Part shown: positions 25,090-37,049 of the stretch, in pieces
Position numbering within the stretch: position 1 is the stretch's first letter
How the letters are laid out: the number at the start of each line of letters is the position of its first letter
Source: Margaritifera margaritifera
Lineage: Eukaryota; Mollusca; Bivalvia; Unionida; Margaritiferidae
Length of the DNA: 64,000 bases
Assembly (NCBI GenBank): GCA_029931535.1
Contig: JAQPZY010001301.1
Coordinates: 620,001 to 684,000, forward strand
Reading direction: 5' to 3'
Notes under the pieces: generated by a model
What the model saw: the letters and a program-made list of their open reading frames with translations, nothing else
Databases searched by the model: none
What the model was told of the DNA's origin: nothing
Position numbers and translations under genes: made by a program

Positions 25090-26070
25090 ATAGTTGAGTC
25101 ACTCTTTTGGGGATACATCTACATGCCACTTTTTATGAAAGAAGGTAGAATAGGTTCATACGTTTGCGACTGCAGCAAACCAGAGCTCAACAAATAGCTA
25201 AATATACATGTCACTCAAGCGTTAAACTTGTTGGCTTGAGTTTTGGTACGATTGTTTTATCCACCACAACATGTATCAACCTACCAATTTCATGAGTGTG
25301 GGTGAAATATAGTTCTGATATATAGAGGGAACATAAGCAAAACTTTGAAAAGTCTCTCAAGGGTTAAAATAAAGTTACATTGACATAGTTTTGTTCCTTG
25401 AATACTCTTCTTGAAATTAATTCACATACTAATTTCATGAAATCAGGTGAAATAGGATTCAAGACATTGATCATGTAACTTCAAATAGAACGCTCTTTCA
25501 AGCATGACAATGAGGCCATGTTGACCAATTTTGGTTAGGTTTAGTTATTTGAGTCCTGATGTATTCACATAGTGGAGCCGTGTTAGCTCAGTTTGTGGAG
25601 TGGCAGATTCATAATCCAAAGGTCAACGATTCTGTACCCACCCAGGTCAGACAGGGTCAGCTCTTTTGGTGTGCATTTGGGAAAATTTTTAGATTCCAAT
25701 TCCTCAGCTTAATATAGACAATAATGTGTTAAACATGTCATTAAAACCTATATAAAAATAAAGCATGCACATAATACTTTAGGGGTGTATGTAAAATAAA
25801 GTCCAAGATGTTCATGGTGTAATAAATGAACCGCTGAATATATCAAAGTCATTCCAGCATGATAATTAGGTGTTGTTGACCTAGCTTTTGCATGGTTGAG
25901 TTACAGTCACTGAGATGCATCCAGATAAAAATTTTAATAAATGCTGGTGAAAAAGGGTTAAAAATCTTCAGGATGTAACAAACAAACAAACGAATGAACT
26001 AACAAGCACACTACGGAATAACAGAACATTATATCCCCGCCCAACTTCGTTGAAAAGGAGATAATAATTA
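25090..26070. repeat. Tandem-unit dispersed repeat, family 4, with terminal hairpin
   Basis: At least three loose units share GTTGACC..TTTTG..TGGTTGAGTYA, ATACATCCACATRC and GTGAAATAGGGTTCAAGAC-like words (near 25075, 25380-25480, 25800-25930). The right end is AACAAACAAACGAATGAAC followed by TATATCCCCGCCC..GGAGATA (26031-26066), a decayed hairpin of the kind that closes such elements. A tRNA-like SINE interrupts it at 25576. Confidence 0.55.
25576..25765 (+). mobile_element. Degenerate tRNA-derived SINE, second type
   Basis: The head GTGTTAGCTCAGTTTGTGGA carries a box A-like TAGCTCAGTTTGTGG. An anticodon-loop-like TTCATAATC with CAT follows, then a weak box B in GATTCTGTACC, and CCAGGTCAGACAGGGTCAGC. 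The tail ends in ATTAAAACC and an A-rich run. The head differs from the 16-17 kb SINEs (Met/Ala-like rather than Leu/Ser-like). Acceptor-stem pairing is lost, so it is not a functional tRNA gene. Confidence 0.5.
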
Positions 26071-26529
26071 ATGAGTGCCTAATAGCATGGAACTAAAATG
26101 AACACAGGGAACCAGTGGTAGTCTTGATCTCAAAACATTACAAGCATTATTAAAAATAACACTGGTCTACAATTGTTTAGAACTCGTCTGCTTCCGAGAT
26201 AAAATGTGCTATTTAATAGGGATTTTGATGTGCTGAATTCAAATATGACAATTAAAACAACTGATTGGATACTGTTTCCAAGATGTTTAAGTGTTTACAT
26301 TTTACGTCTATGTATATTGTGTACATAGTAGACTTTTAATCATAAATTGTAAACCTAGGTCTTTTCATGTGTTTATGGTTGCTTTACATGATAATATTTC
26401 ACCTGTCCTGTTTATGTAACGCTTTAATAAACAGCAAAAGGGTTATATAAATAAAACATATATTGAAACAAAAGTCAAAAACTAATTATGTATATATAAG
26501 TACATAGTTTAGTCTTTATTCAGTGTCTA

Positions 26530-28202
26530 CTCGGCGAATCTTGGCTTGTATTCATTAAATGGAGTATCTCTTGTCACTGTCCAGCAATAGTCTGCAAGAA
26601 ATGATGGGCTTCATTTGCCCTGAGAGCGTTTCTCCATTGTTGCAATGTCCAGGTGAAATCGTTCGCAGTGCTCGTCGCTCACTGCTCCGCAGTTCGGTTG
26701 AAAAAAATCTAGATGAGAGTGCAAAAAATGTATCTTTAGTGACGTGTTGCAACCAAGGCTTTTGTATGCCTTGAGGAAGTTTTCCACCAACTCCCTGCAG
26801 TTGTCTGCCTTGTTGTTTCCGAGAAAATGTGTTCCCATTTAAATGGATGGCTTTCCATGCTGTCTTTTCCTTGCCACGCAGTGCACGGTGAAATGCATCA
26901 TCTCGAAGAAGTTCACAAATCTGAGGACCAACAAAGACACCTTCCTTTATCTTAGCTTCACTTATCCTTGGAAATTTTCCACGGAGGTACTTGAAAGCTG
27001 CTTGTGTTTTTTCCATGGCCTTGACAAAGTTCTTCATCAGACCCAGCTTGATGTGCAAGGGTGGTAACAAAATCTTCCTTGATTCAACAAGGGGTGGATG
27101 CTGAACAATTTTCATCCCAGGCTCCAATGACTGTCGGAGTGGCCAATCTCTCTTGATGTAGTGGGAATCTCTCGCACGACTATTCCATTAGCAGAGAAAA
27201 CAGCAGTTCTTTGCGTATCCAGTTAGCAGAGCAAGCAAGAGAGCAAGAAACTTGAAATCGCCACAAAGCTGTCACTGATGTTTGTCATAGTTTATGCACC
27301 TCAAAAGTTGTTTCATGTTTTCATAGGTTTCCTTCATATGGACTTCATGACCAACTGGAATTGATGGCACAATTCTGCAATTATGCAGCAAAACAGCTTT
27401 AAGACTTGTCTTCGATGAATCAATGAACAGTCTCCACTCATCTGGATCATGAACGATGTTGAGGGCTGCCATCACACCATCGATGTTGTTGCAGGCTACA
27501 AGATTACCTTCCATGAAGAAGAATGGGACAAGATCCTTTTGACGGTCATGGAACATGGAAACTGTAACATCACCTGCCAGGAGATTCCACTGCTGTAGTC
27601 TGGAGCCCAACAGCTCTGCCTTACTCTTGGGTAGTTCCAAATCCCTGACAAGGTCATTCAGTTCACCTTGTGTTATGAGGTGTGGTTCAGAGGAGCAGGA
27701 TGGGAGAAAATATGGGTCATGTGACATTGATGGTTCAGGACTAGAAGTTTCATCCTCTTCCTCTTACTCATCTGACTCAAGTGAGAATGATTATGGTGCA
27801 TCAGGAACTGGCATTTGTTCTCCGTGGGGTACTGGTCGTATAGCTGATGGAATGTTTGGATAATGCACAGTCCACTTTTTCTTCTTTGACACCTTTCTCA
27901 ACTGGAGGCACCATGCAGAAGTAACAATTGCTGATATGATCTGCGGGCTTTCTCCAAATCATTGGCACTGCAAAAGGCATAGATTTCCTTTTCCTGTTCA
28001 ACCACTGGCAAAGATTTGTTGCACAATTGTTGCAGCAAATGTGTGGGGCCCACCTCCTGTCCTGATCTCCACTTTTGTAGCCAAAATAAAGGTGATAGAC
28101 TTTCTTAACCCAAGTGGTTATTCTGTGCTTTTGTGAGGAAAAAGTTACTTCACCACAAACATAGCAGAAGTTATCTGCATTGTTCACACAAGTACGAGGC
28201 AT
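26530..28202 (-). pseudogene. Decayed multi-domain ORF of an invertebrate multicopy family, probably transposon-encoded
   Basis: The ORF starts at 28202 with MPRTCVNNADNFCYVCGEVT and continues through paired Cys motifs (CYVCGE, CCNNCATNLC, CYFCMV) that look like zinc-binding N-terminal fingers. After an acidic linker and a frame change comes SSEPHLITQGELNDLVRDLE, then LPKSKAELLGSRLQQWNLL, DPDEWRLFIDSSKTSLKAVL, LPPLHIKLGLMKNFVKAME and LKIHFLHSHLDFF, ending ADYCWTVTRDTPF near 26535. About 480 residues in all, with two clean in-frame stops near 27272 and 27185 and about three frameshifts. I know this sequence type as a protein repeated many times in Hydra, aphid and mollusc genomes, which suggests transposon origin. 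I cannot name the transposon superfamily, and I see no terminal repeats. It lies downstream of the last visible coiled-coil exon. Confidence 0.7.
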
Positions 28203-28972
28203 CTCTGTTCACTTTGGCTAAACAGAAATGTGTCCCTTTGCAAAATCAAACACTGACAAATAAGAGAGCACGACACTGTAAGATTTGTAGAGCTGATATA
28301 GGGCAATTTCTTCAGCAGAGTAATGTAAGCTTAGTTATGATTGCATCATCGTTGACTTATAGGAATAACATGATGCAATTCATATCATGTATGACGGAAT
28401 ACCAGCTTCAGATTGCATCATTCATTGTTTTGCCTAAAAAGCAAGTACTGTCCAAACCCAGTATAAGATTTATTCATAGATCCAGTCAAAGATGTATTTC
28501 AGTCATTTCTGCTTTAAATTGAGATCCCTTCCCTTTATAACTCACATATCGTCCGCCATTCCCAAGCCAAGGGTCGTATATACTGACCCAGTATCATATC
28601 TTTAAAACTAGAGCCAATCAACAATTTTAAGCATCATTTTCGTTCTCATTCACCCAGAATTAGTTAAATTTGGCAACATTTATTGCGGAAGCATTTTGGC
28701 TGTAGACCAGTGTAATTTCTACGCAGACATTATTATTCAACCTATGACACCAGGTGCATTGATCAACATGTCTGTTTCAGACCTTAAACTAAATTAAAAG
28801 CTGTTCAGATTTTTTCATTGCAGAGTGGACTAAATTATTTTTAGTAATTTAAGGAGTAAAATTATGAGAATAATAGTAGGAGTTTTTTACGTAAATTGTC
28901 ATCTGCAAAAAAAAGGTTCTAAATAAAAGCAACAATCAGGACTAAGCTGGGATGGATTCAGCCTAGCGTTAC
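28203..28972. other. Non-coding stretch downstream of a coiled-coil exon
   Basis: A 129-codon plus-strand ORF at 28133-28522 overlaps the 5' end of the minus-strand relic and shows no family features. I treat it as chance. This is probably intron or 3' flank of the minus-strand gene. Confidence 0.4.
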
Positions 28973-29098
28973 CTTTAGCTTCTGCTAGCTCCTTCCTTAA
29001 CTGCGAAACTGTATGATTGCTCCTCATCAATGTTCCCTTCATTTCCTCTTCTCTGTACATTAACATTCTATACCCAGATGTCATGTTGCCCATTTCCT
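28973..29098 (-). CDS. Coiled-coil gene, exon F (126 bp, phase 1-1)
   Basis: On the minus strand the exon is bounded by the acceptor TTCTTTCAG before AGGAAATGGG and the donor AAAG|GTAACG. With one base carried from the previous exon, it encodes EEMGNMTSGYRM..EEEMKGTL..QLRKELAEAKG, an open frame rich in Glu, Lys and Leu. The length is exactly 126 bp, the same as the exons at 45852 and 49102, and the phase is the same at both ends. I infer that it is a later exon of the same gene. The protein family is not recognised. It most resembles generic coiled-coil (CCDC or golgin-like) segments. Confidence 0.65.
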
Positions 29099-31484
29099 CT
29101 GAAAGAAGAGGCAGCAAGAGAGGTAAGGCTTATATATACAGTGAAACCTGTTTCAAACAGCGACCAATAAAGAGTGAAGAATCTGACCTTCTAATACATG
29201 TTACATCTTAACGGAGTTTATTTTATACAATAATGTGCTTTAAGATACATAGAAAGCTGGCTGCGTTCTGCAAGTTATTGTCCAAAAAGGTAACTTTATA
29301 TGTAATGTTGCTTGTATGCGTTAACTAATAACATGCAAGCAAATGACGGATAATGATGACATCATAGAGGGGGGACTGCATTGGTAAATGACAATGCAAA
29401 ATGCTTAAAAGATCTGAGAAGAAAAAAAACACACACACAAGAAAGACGGTAAACAAATCAGTTGCTAGTTTGTAATGTTAGAATAAAAAATGGCTTTGTA
29501 AGCATCTTTAGGGATATGAAAACTATCAAACTGAAAACACATGTTCATTACATAAGCCATAACATAAATAATTTTGAAGTTATTAGTGTTCTCTCTTTAC
29601 ACAGCTGTTTTTGAAAGACACTGAAGTGACCTGTGCTATCAGTGAATTAACCTTACAATAAGATATATTTCAGCAAGACCGTCCCAAAATAGTGCACACA
29701 ATACCAGCAATTTACGGTATGTAAACATGTCAAACTTTAATAAATATACCTTTCAATAGCCAAGAACTAAAATCAAGAAAAACAAATAGCAATAAGAGAA
29801 GCAGACAACAACAAAAAATGCAAGAGGTTCCACTATCACACCGTTGTTCTAAGAGGGTGGGATACACTGAGGTTTTAAATACTGAGGGATCACAGTCACG
29901 ATGTTTGTTTAATGTCTAGAACAATGCATACACTAGCTATAGGATTAGTTACTTACCAAGTTTTAATATTATATATTAGTGTCAATATACAAATACTAGC
30001 CATGTAAGGCAGTGTACTGCGAAGTCTTTTATGTTAATCTGGCTTGTACTTGTATTTAAGAGTTTATAACTATTATTTTCCGTTGAATGAAGCTACAACA
30101 GTATTGAAATTTACATCACAAGCCTAAACAACCTAATGTTAATTTGCATGAAATCATTAACTTTCATTTTAAATTTGTGAATTTATACTCAAAGTTTGAT
30201 TTTGTGATTAAAATGTTGAAAAAGACATTAATGGCAGGTTTTCGATTTATTTTTCGTATATGTATCATCAATGTGACGAAGACACCAAATTCAATGGACC
30301 GATTTAATCAGTTCATAACATAAAATGCAACGGAAATATCTTCAATTTACTCGCATAAAACTCTTTTCATTCTAAACATGTCATCCTTCTTCAATAGAAT
30401 TTAAACTTTTTCTGTTATCCTCACCAAACTGGAAAAAGAACCAGCCACAAAAACCCAACAAAAAAAACAAGCAAAAAAAAAACAACAACAGACAAACAAA
30501 AGAAAAACAAGCAAACAAACAAACAAACAACAGAAATGCTCATATGGCACAGATGTCTATGCCAAGATGGTGCAATTGTACAAAGCTTCATTCAATATGC
30601 AATGAAAAAGAAAGTTCTAAGTCGGACAAGGATCATAACCCTCTGAAGATGTGTCGGATAATCAAAGTTTTTAGTTTGAGGTCTTTTTAGTTGTAGCCTC
30701 ATAAGAAATTTGTTTCAAATTCCTGAAGTTATTGAAACATAATTGAGAAGAAAAAAGTTTAATGATAGAGGGTCAGATGGAATGATAGAGGGACAAGATA
30801 AATTCGATACGACAGGTGATAAGATAGCAAATATGCTATGACGTGGGCATCTTTTACAATATTTCAAGCAGCAGATTCCATTTTTTCTCTCTGGACGTAG
30901 CGAGATTTACTTGAAAAACGTGTGCCATGCATGTTTTGTCTCACGCATTCAATAACCATTTGTGAAACAACTTTGATTAAATACATAATAATAAATGATA
31001 ACTGAGAGAGAGAGAGAGCGGGGGAGGGTGGGAAGGAGAGAGAGATACAGTATGTTATTTTTTGTCACTATGGCCAACAACACTTACAAATTATAGGTTC
31101 AAAAATGAGACGGGCCCAAATGAGGCAGTCGTAAGTATATGCTGGTGACAGGAAATTTAGTCAGGATATAACACTACTCTTAATATGATATAGATACACA
31201 GATACGGTGTCGTCATAACGACACATAACTATGATGAATATAGAATGCGCTTAATTGTTACATGCGGACTTTACAAATGCAGAAGTTTGCTGCCTAATTA
31301 TTCTACAAATTATTTCTTTCATTACTAAATGGTATCAACTCATAGCCTTTTCTATGAATTAGATCCATTAGGCTTAGAAGTTCTAGGAATTAATTGCTAA
31401 ATCTGAGAAAACTTGGTAGTTTCTGCATACTCTCTTTTAGAATATTTGTTTACTGTCAGTCACTGAGGGCCATTAGAACCCAGA

Positions 31485-31490
<6 letters not shown>
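29099..31490. other. Putative intron, with A-rich simple sequence
   Basis: Lies between two exons of the minus-strand coiled-coil gene. It contains an A-rich/AAAC tract (about 30455-30535) and a GA-rich tract (31005-31045). No additional exon recognised. Confidence 0.5.

Positions 31491-31573
<83 letters not shown>
31491..31573. repeat. (TC)n microsatellite, 83 bp
   Basis: Uninterrupted CT/TC dinucleotides just downstream (on the minus strand) of the exon at 31643. They give a run of Ser-Leu in a spurious plus-strand ORF. Confidence 0.98.
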
Positions 31574-31575
<2 letters not shown>

Positions 31576-31642
31576 GGAAACACATATGTACTATGAGTTA
31601 AATAATACCTGCTTTTGATGTAACTACCATATGTATACTTAC

Positions 31643-31756
31643 CAATCAGACTCCTTTTCTCTTGTTCAATTTCTATGTTTTGTTTAACTAAAAGTCTACA
31701 GTTTTCATCGATTTGCTGCAGTGAATCCAGCTGATTTTGTCGCATAGTGTTTTCAT
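31643..31756 (-). CDS. Coiled-coil gene, exon E (114 bp, phase 1-1)
   Basis: On the minus strand the acceptor is GCTTCTCTTTAG and the donor is ATTG|GTAAGTATAC, a near-consensus 5' splice site. The phase-1 frame is open and reads DENTMRQNQLDSLQQIDENC, then RLLVKQNIEIEQEKRSLIG, with Leu/Ile spacing and Gln/Glu/Lys richness typical of a coiled coil. It is 114 bp, 38 codons. It is too short to be recognised without reading splice sites, and it shares both phases with the other exons of this gene. Confidence 0.7.
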
Positions 31757-32480
31757 CTAAAGAGAAGCAAAAATGTTTCTTAATAACATTTTCCGCTTTA
31801 CCTTAGGATGGGAGATCATTGAGGCAAAGCTCCAATCATCAAATTGCAACCACTCCAAACCTTTTCTTACAAAAGATGACTCCTTAGCTGGTAGAAGGAA
31901 AATCCAACATGTTGTGGTCATGAAAATAGGAATTTGATTGTGCCATATGCATTTAATTCTAAACCAATTGGTACCTCCAGAAATTGCATAAATATTGTAA
32001 CGGATATGTTTGTGCAAGGAATTCAGTCATTTAGAACCAATAACATTAAATGAATGTTCCTATAACTTCTCCACACTATATTATAATCAACAGTCATATA
32101 AAGATAATTAGCAATTAAGGATCGGGGGATGGTAATCGGCAGCCACACTGAATGTCAGATTAGAGCCTTGTTCATTTTGGACCATATACATATTGCAATA
32201 ATTACTGTTGCTAAAACACATGTCCATACGAACCAGCTCTTAGGGAGTACAGTAAAAATTATGCATCCATCAGTTATCCAGTCTTTTCACTCATCCAGAC
32301 TAATCATTATTTCAAACATTTTTTTTCTTCAAATTTATTATTTAGCCAGATGGTCCACTTATTTGCACAAAATCCACGTCTTCCATGTCTAATACATTCA
32401 TTATATGCCACCAGCACCCATTCATATGCATTGTATAATAGCAAAATTGTCTTTATTCTAGAAATAAACATAATTATTAC
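31757..32480. other. Putative short intron
   Basis: Separates two same-phase exons of the minus-strand gene by 724 bp. AT-rich, with no other feature. Confidence 0.5.
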
Positions 32481-32576
32481 CTTCAAGAAACTCAAGACGT
32501 CCTGTCAATATTTTACAAGAGTTTTGTGAAACTTCTAGTTCTTCCCGGAGATGCCTTGTCAGCGCCTGCTCGTGTT
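32481..32576 (-). CDS. Coiled-coil gene, exon D (96 bp, phase 1-1)
   Basis: The acceptor is TTTCTACTTGCAG and the donor is GAAG|GTAATAAT on the minus strand. The phase-1 frame reads EHEQALTRHLREELEVSQNS, then CKILTGRLEFLEG, a clear amphipathic heptad pattern. It is 32 codons long. It is the first exon seen after the 13 kb intron that holds the DIRS element and the solo LTR, so exons between 32.6 and 45.8 kb may have been missed. Confidence 0.7.
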
Positions 32577-33339
32577 CTGCAAGTAGAAATATATGATAAA
32601 ATGTGTTACTACACAAAAGATCTACCAAAATATCATTCGAGGCTAGAAACATTTATTACATTACAGCTCACGCGATTTTTCGTTTCTCCACAAATCGCGG
32701 ATGAGCACGAGAGAGCATGGAGAGGATTAAGAACAAGTATATCCACCGTCCTTCCACGTGGTCCGATGGAGTTGCTACGGCTTCATGCACAGAATTATGA
32801 ATAGCTCTACAAACGATGCTTTCTCGCGGATTTTCATCCATTGATCACCATGGAGTTAAGGTGGTGTTGATAATGTGGGCATGGTTTACTATTTATGACC
32901 CAAGCAAGATAGACACTAAAGAATTTCATTGTGAAATAGAAATACAGAAAGGGTGTATGTTGGGGCATTGAGTTATCTACGTGGTTGCTCTTATAAATTA
33001 ATGCACATGGTTTTCTATTTTTCCAAATAACATTTTATATAACATTAGCATATTGCCAATGATGCACAAACTTTATTAATATCATATTTTGCAAAAGTAC
33101 ACTTAAATTTCAGGTGTTGAAAATCCTCTGTTATCGGAACCTAAACATGCATTTATACACCGTTTTACGTAGCAGTTTGTGCGACTTGTTTTATTTTTAA
33201 CGCTTGTAAGAATGTGAGTGATCTGTTGAACTATTGCTTTGAAAAGAATTACAAAAGGCAAACAAATTTATAAACAAAAGTTCCCCGAAGGTACTGACGC
33301 TCTACTGACCGAATACATTTCCAGGATTCAAGAGAAGAC

Positions 33340-34425
33340 CATATCTTCCTTTTAACTGCGGAGTGTATAAACCATCTCCGATATTCTTTAGCGATAAAGC
33401 ATTTTCAAATTAGTTTCTGTGGTGGACATATTGGGTGTTGGACTTCCATCATTTTCAAGATTTTGGAGATGGTTGCCATGGTGACTATATTAGATATATA
33501 GATTGGCACCATTTCTATTTAGAACCAACAATACATCATAAGAAGTCGTTTGGCGAAAGCGCAATGCCGATATAAACAGCCATCCAAGAGAAGTAGCGAT
33601 AACAAGATTTTGGAGATGGCAATTGTGGCAGTCATATTGGAAAACAGATCGGAACCATTTTTATGTATGATTAATTAGACATGATAAAAAGTTTCTGGTG
33701 AAAACTCCATGTCAATATGATTTTGCGTTCAGGAGCAGTACCGATTACATGATTTCCAAGATGGCCGCTGCTGTGGCCATATTGGCTGAGCAAACAGCAC
33801 TATTTTCATTTAAGATTAAGTAGACATCATAGAAGTCTCTTGGTGAAAACTCCATGGCAATATTACTTTGTTCAGGAGGAGCAGCGATGACAAGATTTTT
33901 ACGACGGCCGCTGTGGTGGCCATATTGGAAGTCAGATGGGCATCATTGACCAACTAGACATCATAAGAAAGCTTTTAGTGGAAACTCTATTTTGATATAA
34001 CCTTCCATTCCGGAGTAACGATAACAGATTTTCAAGATGACTGCTGCAATGTCCATATGGGACATCAGATAGGCATAATTTACATTTAGGACCAATTAGA
34101 TATCATATGCAGTCTCCTTTAGAAAATCCCATGCCAATATGACTTTCTAATTCAGGAGGAGTAACGATAACAAGATTTTCAAGATGGACGATGTGTCGGC
34201 CATATTGGATGTCCAAGCGGCACCATTTTCATTTAAGACCAACTAGACAACAGGATGAATATGTGTATAAAGGTTGATGGCAATCGTCTAAGTATTTAGT
34301 AGGATTAGCGATACCAAATTGTGTGCTAACGGACGGATGGAAGAACAACGGATGACTGACCGACGACGGAAGACGGATATCAGACCATCCCATAATCTCT
34401 CCTATTCTATGACCAGAAGAGTTAA
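33340..34425. repeat. Tandem-unit dispersed repeat, family 1 copy B (about 7 units)
   Basis: Homologous to 19880-20575, with the same start (CCTTTTAACTGC..GAGTGT..AAACCATCTC) and the same end (GGACGGATGGA.., then ATAATCTC..AGAGTTAA). Here about seven cores are seen, near 33411, 33460, 33612, 33760, 33895, 34034 and 34180, most of them 135-150 bp apart. The best core is CAAGATGGCCGCTGCTGTGG followed by CCATATTGG. It lies in an intron of the coiled-coil gene. Confidence 0.85.
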
Positions 34426-36284
34426 AAATCACATTCACACCTAAACGAAAGTGAAACAAAATTACAGCAGTTCCGATATTTATCGAATGCATTCTCTTGC
34501 AGGAGGAAAATATATGAATGTACAACACCACCTAAAATGCTTTGAAATGAAGAACTAACATACATTCATACACACATACATTGCAAATTCGTAACGTAAT
34601 AAGATCCAACACGTTTTCTTCAGCAATCATAATAAATAAAAGTAATTTGCATCATTCAATCACATACGTCAGAGAATAACATTCTGTATAACAGACTATA
34701 ATTGGTTATCTCTGTCAAGCTAAAATGCTCGTGAAGATTAAAATTGTCTGTTTTCCCATACTACCGTCAAAAAACATGCTAATTTACACGTGAAAAGTAA
34801 TGCAGATTTAACAATCTGTTTTCTTCAAGATATGTAAATATTAAATAAAAAAAGTACTGATACGCTTTCGTGCTTAGTTTTAAAAAAACATTTTATTCTT
34901 TCATGCCTTCTCAAATAGTACAGAATATGACATCAGAAATCACACCTTTTTGTATAAGACAGCCCGTTTTGTTAATTTCTGTGACTGGCAACCAGTTGTA
35001 AATCCACCAATTATATCTATCTTGTTAAAGACACATGAGCATCTGATGAAATTCGTTATTTACTTTTTCTTTTTCTTTTCGTTTTCCTATTGCTTAATGA
35101 GCATTATTATCATTAAGAAAATATTATATAATTGAATAAAAGGAATGAACATATGCAATACGTCATTGAAATCACTACCACATAAAGTAATCCTAATCAG
35201 TTGAATTTAACACTTGAAACCTTTTCCGCACAGGCATTAATAACAATTTAAGTATTTTCTGATTACCTAGCTTTCATTCATTAGTGCTTCATCATTCACA
35301 TAAAATCAGAAAAAGCATCTGCCATGACAGTAATTTGTGATTCTGCTTACGTTTGAAGAACCTTTCATCAATGTTTGTGTGTTTTTATGTTTGTGTGTGT
35401 GCACGCTCATGTGCGTTCTTATTCCGTTGTTCTGTCTCGTTAAAAGTGTCATTCAAGCCGTTACATAACATTTGCTTCTAATATCTTTTTTCATTGTGTA
35501 TAGGCCAGTGTAAGATTGTTTTCCCTTTTTTAATTTTTTTAATTGCTTGTTCATAATATGCCACTGAATCAGACATGATATCCTTTTCTCATAAAATTGA
35601 GCATTTAGTTTTAACAATACCAGTAGCGGTAACCACATCTGACATTGTTGCTTGACATAGTGACATTCTAGTCAATCTTTGGAATAAAATATTATAAATC
35701 GGAAGATAGATTGGACTTTATATATATCTACAAAATCTTGAATGTTTTATAAAGAGTGTCAAAATTAATAAAGCATTAGACATTTTACAACGTTGTGGAG
35801 GTGAAACAAAATATCCTGCTCTGGTGCATAACCTCATGACCTCTAAATAAATAGCCAACAGCTGAATTCAGTTAACCATCATCATTTCTAGTGGATAATT
35901 GTATTTTTATGTATATCTCGCATACAATTAGCTCAGAAGGGAAATGAAAAAAAAAAAAAAAAAAGAAGAAGAAAAGCTGACAAAGCTAAACACAGATACA
36001 TTTAAAATACTGTTCAAAGAAATGGGTTACATATATTAACTCAATAACTAAATGTTGCTACACTCACAAAGGGTAAATTGCACACCTAAATATTAACACT
36101 GAAAATTTATAAGTGCTCAATCTCTTTTATGTGTTGTCAATAGTCCTAACATTTTAATGTGATTTATTATTTATTCCACAATGGAACCTTCTTTTTCAGT
36201 ATTTTCTTTATCCCTCCAACTACTTGCCCAACTATAAGAAAGATGAGAATAAAAGTAGGATACATGTGAAAAAAGCAAATGTTT
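34426..36284. other. Putative intron, nothing recognised
   Basis: AT-rich, with a poly-A run at about 35946-35964 and a short GT-rich patch near 35380-35402. No exon or element recognised. Confidence 0.45.
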
Positions 36285-36505
36285 TAGACAACTATGTTAC
36301 TCCGAGCATACTTACCAGATCACATTAACGTTATGAAAAAAAACTCCGCTACTTCCCAAATCCAGCTCTCCCAAAAGGACGAAAATGCCGTCTTTTCTGA
36401 CTATATACCATATAGACTAAGGGAAGAAACACTTACCCATTACCTCCCCTTGACCACCGCTAGTTAGCGCCAGTTTTAATCTGAGCTATACATCAACTTG
36501 GATGC
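36285..36505. repeat. Left inverted terminal repeat of the DIRS-like element
   Basis: Read on the minus strand it contains ACTGGCGCTAACTAGCGGTG, TATATGGTATATAGTCAGAA, GGGAGAGCTGGATTTGGGAA and GTAGCGGAGT..TGTGATCTGG. The plus strand at 41185-41410 has matching words in the same order: GTGGCGCCATCTAGCGTTAG, TATATGGTGTATAGACAGAA, GGAAGGGCTGGATTCGGAAG and GTAGCGGAGT..TGTGATCGGG. Clear homology at roughly 70-80 per cent by eye. Confidence 0.85.
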
Positions 36506-36899
36506 TCGCTTTCGCTGGGAGGTTGGGAGGGTTTTATCGTAATATGACCGGGTAAGTATTCTCGTAGAAAAATAATGTTAAAAAAAAGAATTGTCTTCTC
36601 ATTTGAATGCATTCCCCATTCAAATTAACTTTGGGAGAATAAATAATAGGAGGAGGGAATACTGAGCATCCTACCTCTGCCATGGGCACCTTCGAGGCAA
36701 GAATGGGTGGATTAGCTCTATGAAGGATAGTTCGCTCTTCTAACTTTAGAGCAGCAGAAACGACGGTCACGTGATCCATACCAACTGTACACAACTAAGA
36801 AAATCATTAATAAACTCTTCCCACCGATAAATTTTCCGAGCGAATCCAGCAAAAGCGTTAAACTACTGCCCGTTAGGAGGTCGTGCGGACATCATTTCG

Positions 36900-36976
36900 G
36901 TGTGGTGATCATCTGGACAGCAACCAATGTACCCACCAGGATGAAATCTTGTCTCTGCGAAGCTAGGTCTTGCAGA

Positions 36977-37049
<73 letters not shown>

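Noticed and set aside
25576..25650. tRNA-Met gene
   Set aside because: Acceptor-stem pairing and box B are lost, and the sequence runs into a SINE-like body and A-rich tail.
28133..28522. 129-codon plus-strand ORF
   Set aside because: It overlaps the 5' end of a clearly homologous minus-strand relic and has no recognisable domain.
31394..31618. Plus-strand ORF with Ser-Leu repeat
   Set aside because: Translation of the (TC)n tract next to a minus-strand exon.
19880..34425. CRISPR-like array from regularly spaced repeats
   Set aside because: Units are 140-150 bp, diverged and lack short identical repeats with unique spacers. They are eukaryotic dispersed tandem-unit repeats.
36290..36420. 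Apparent minus-strand exon with donor CTG|GTAAGTATG
   Set aside because: The sequence is the left inverted terminal repeat of the DIRS-like element, and its frame contains stops.
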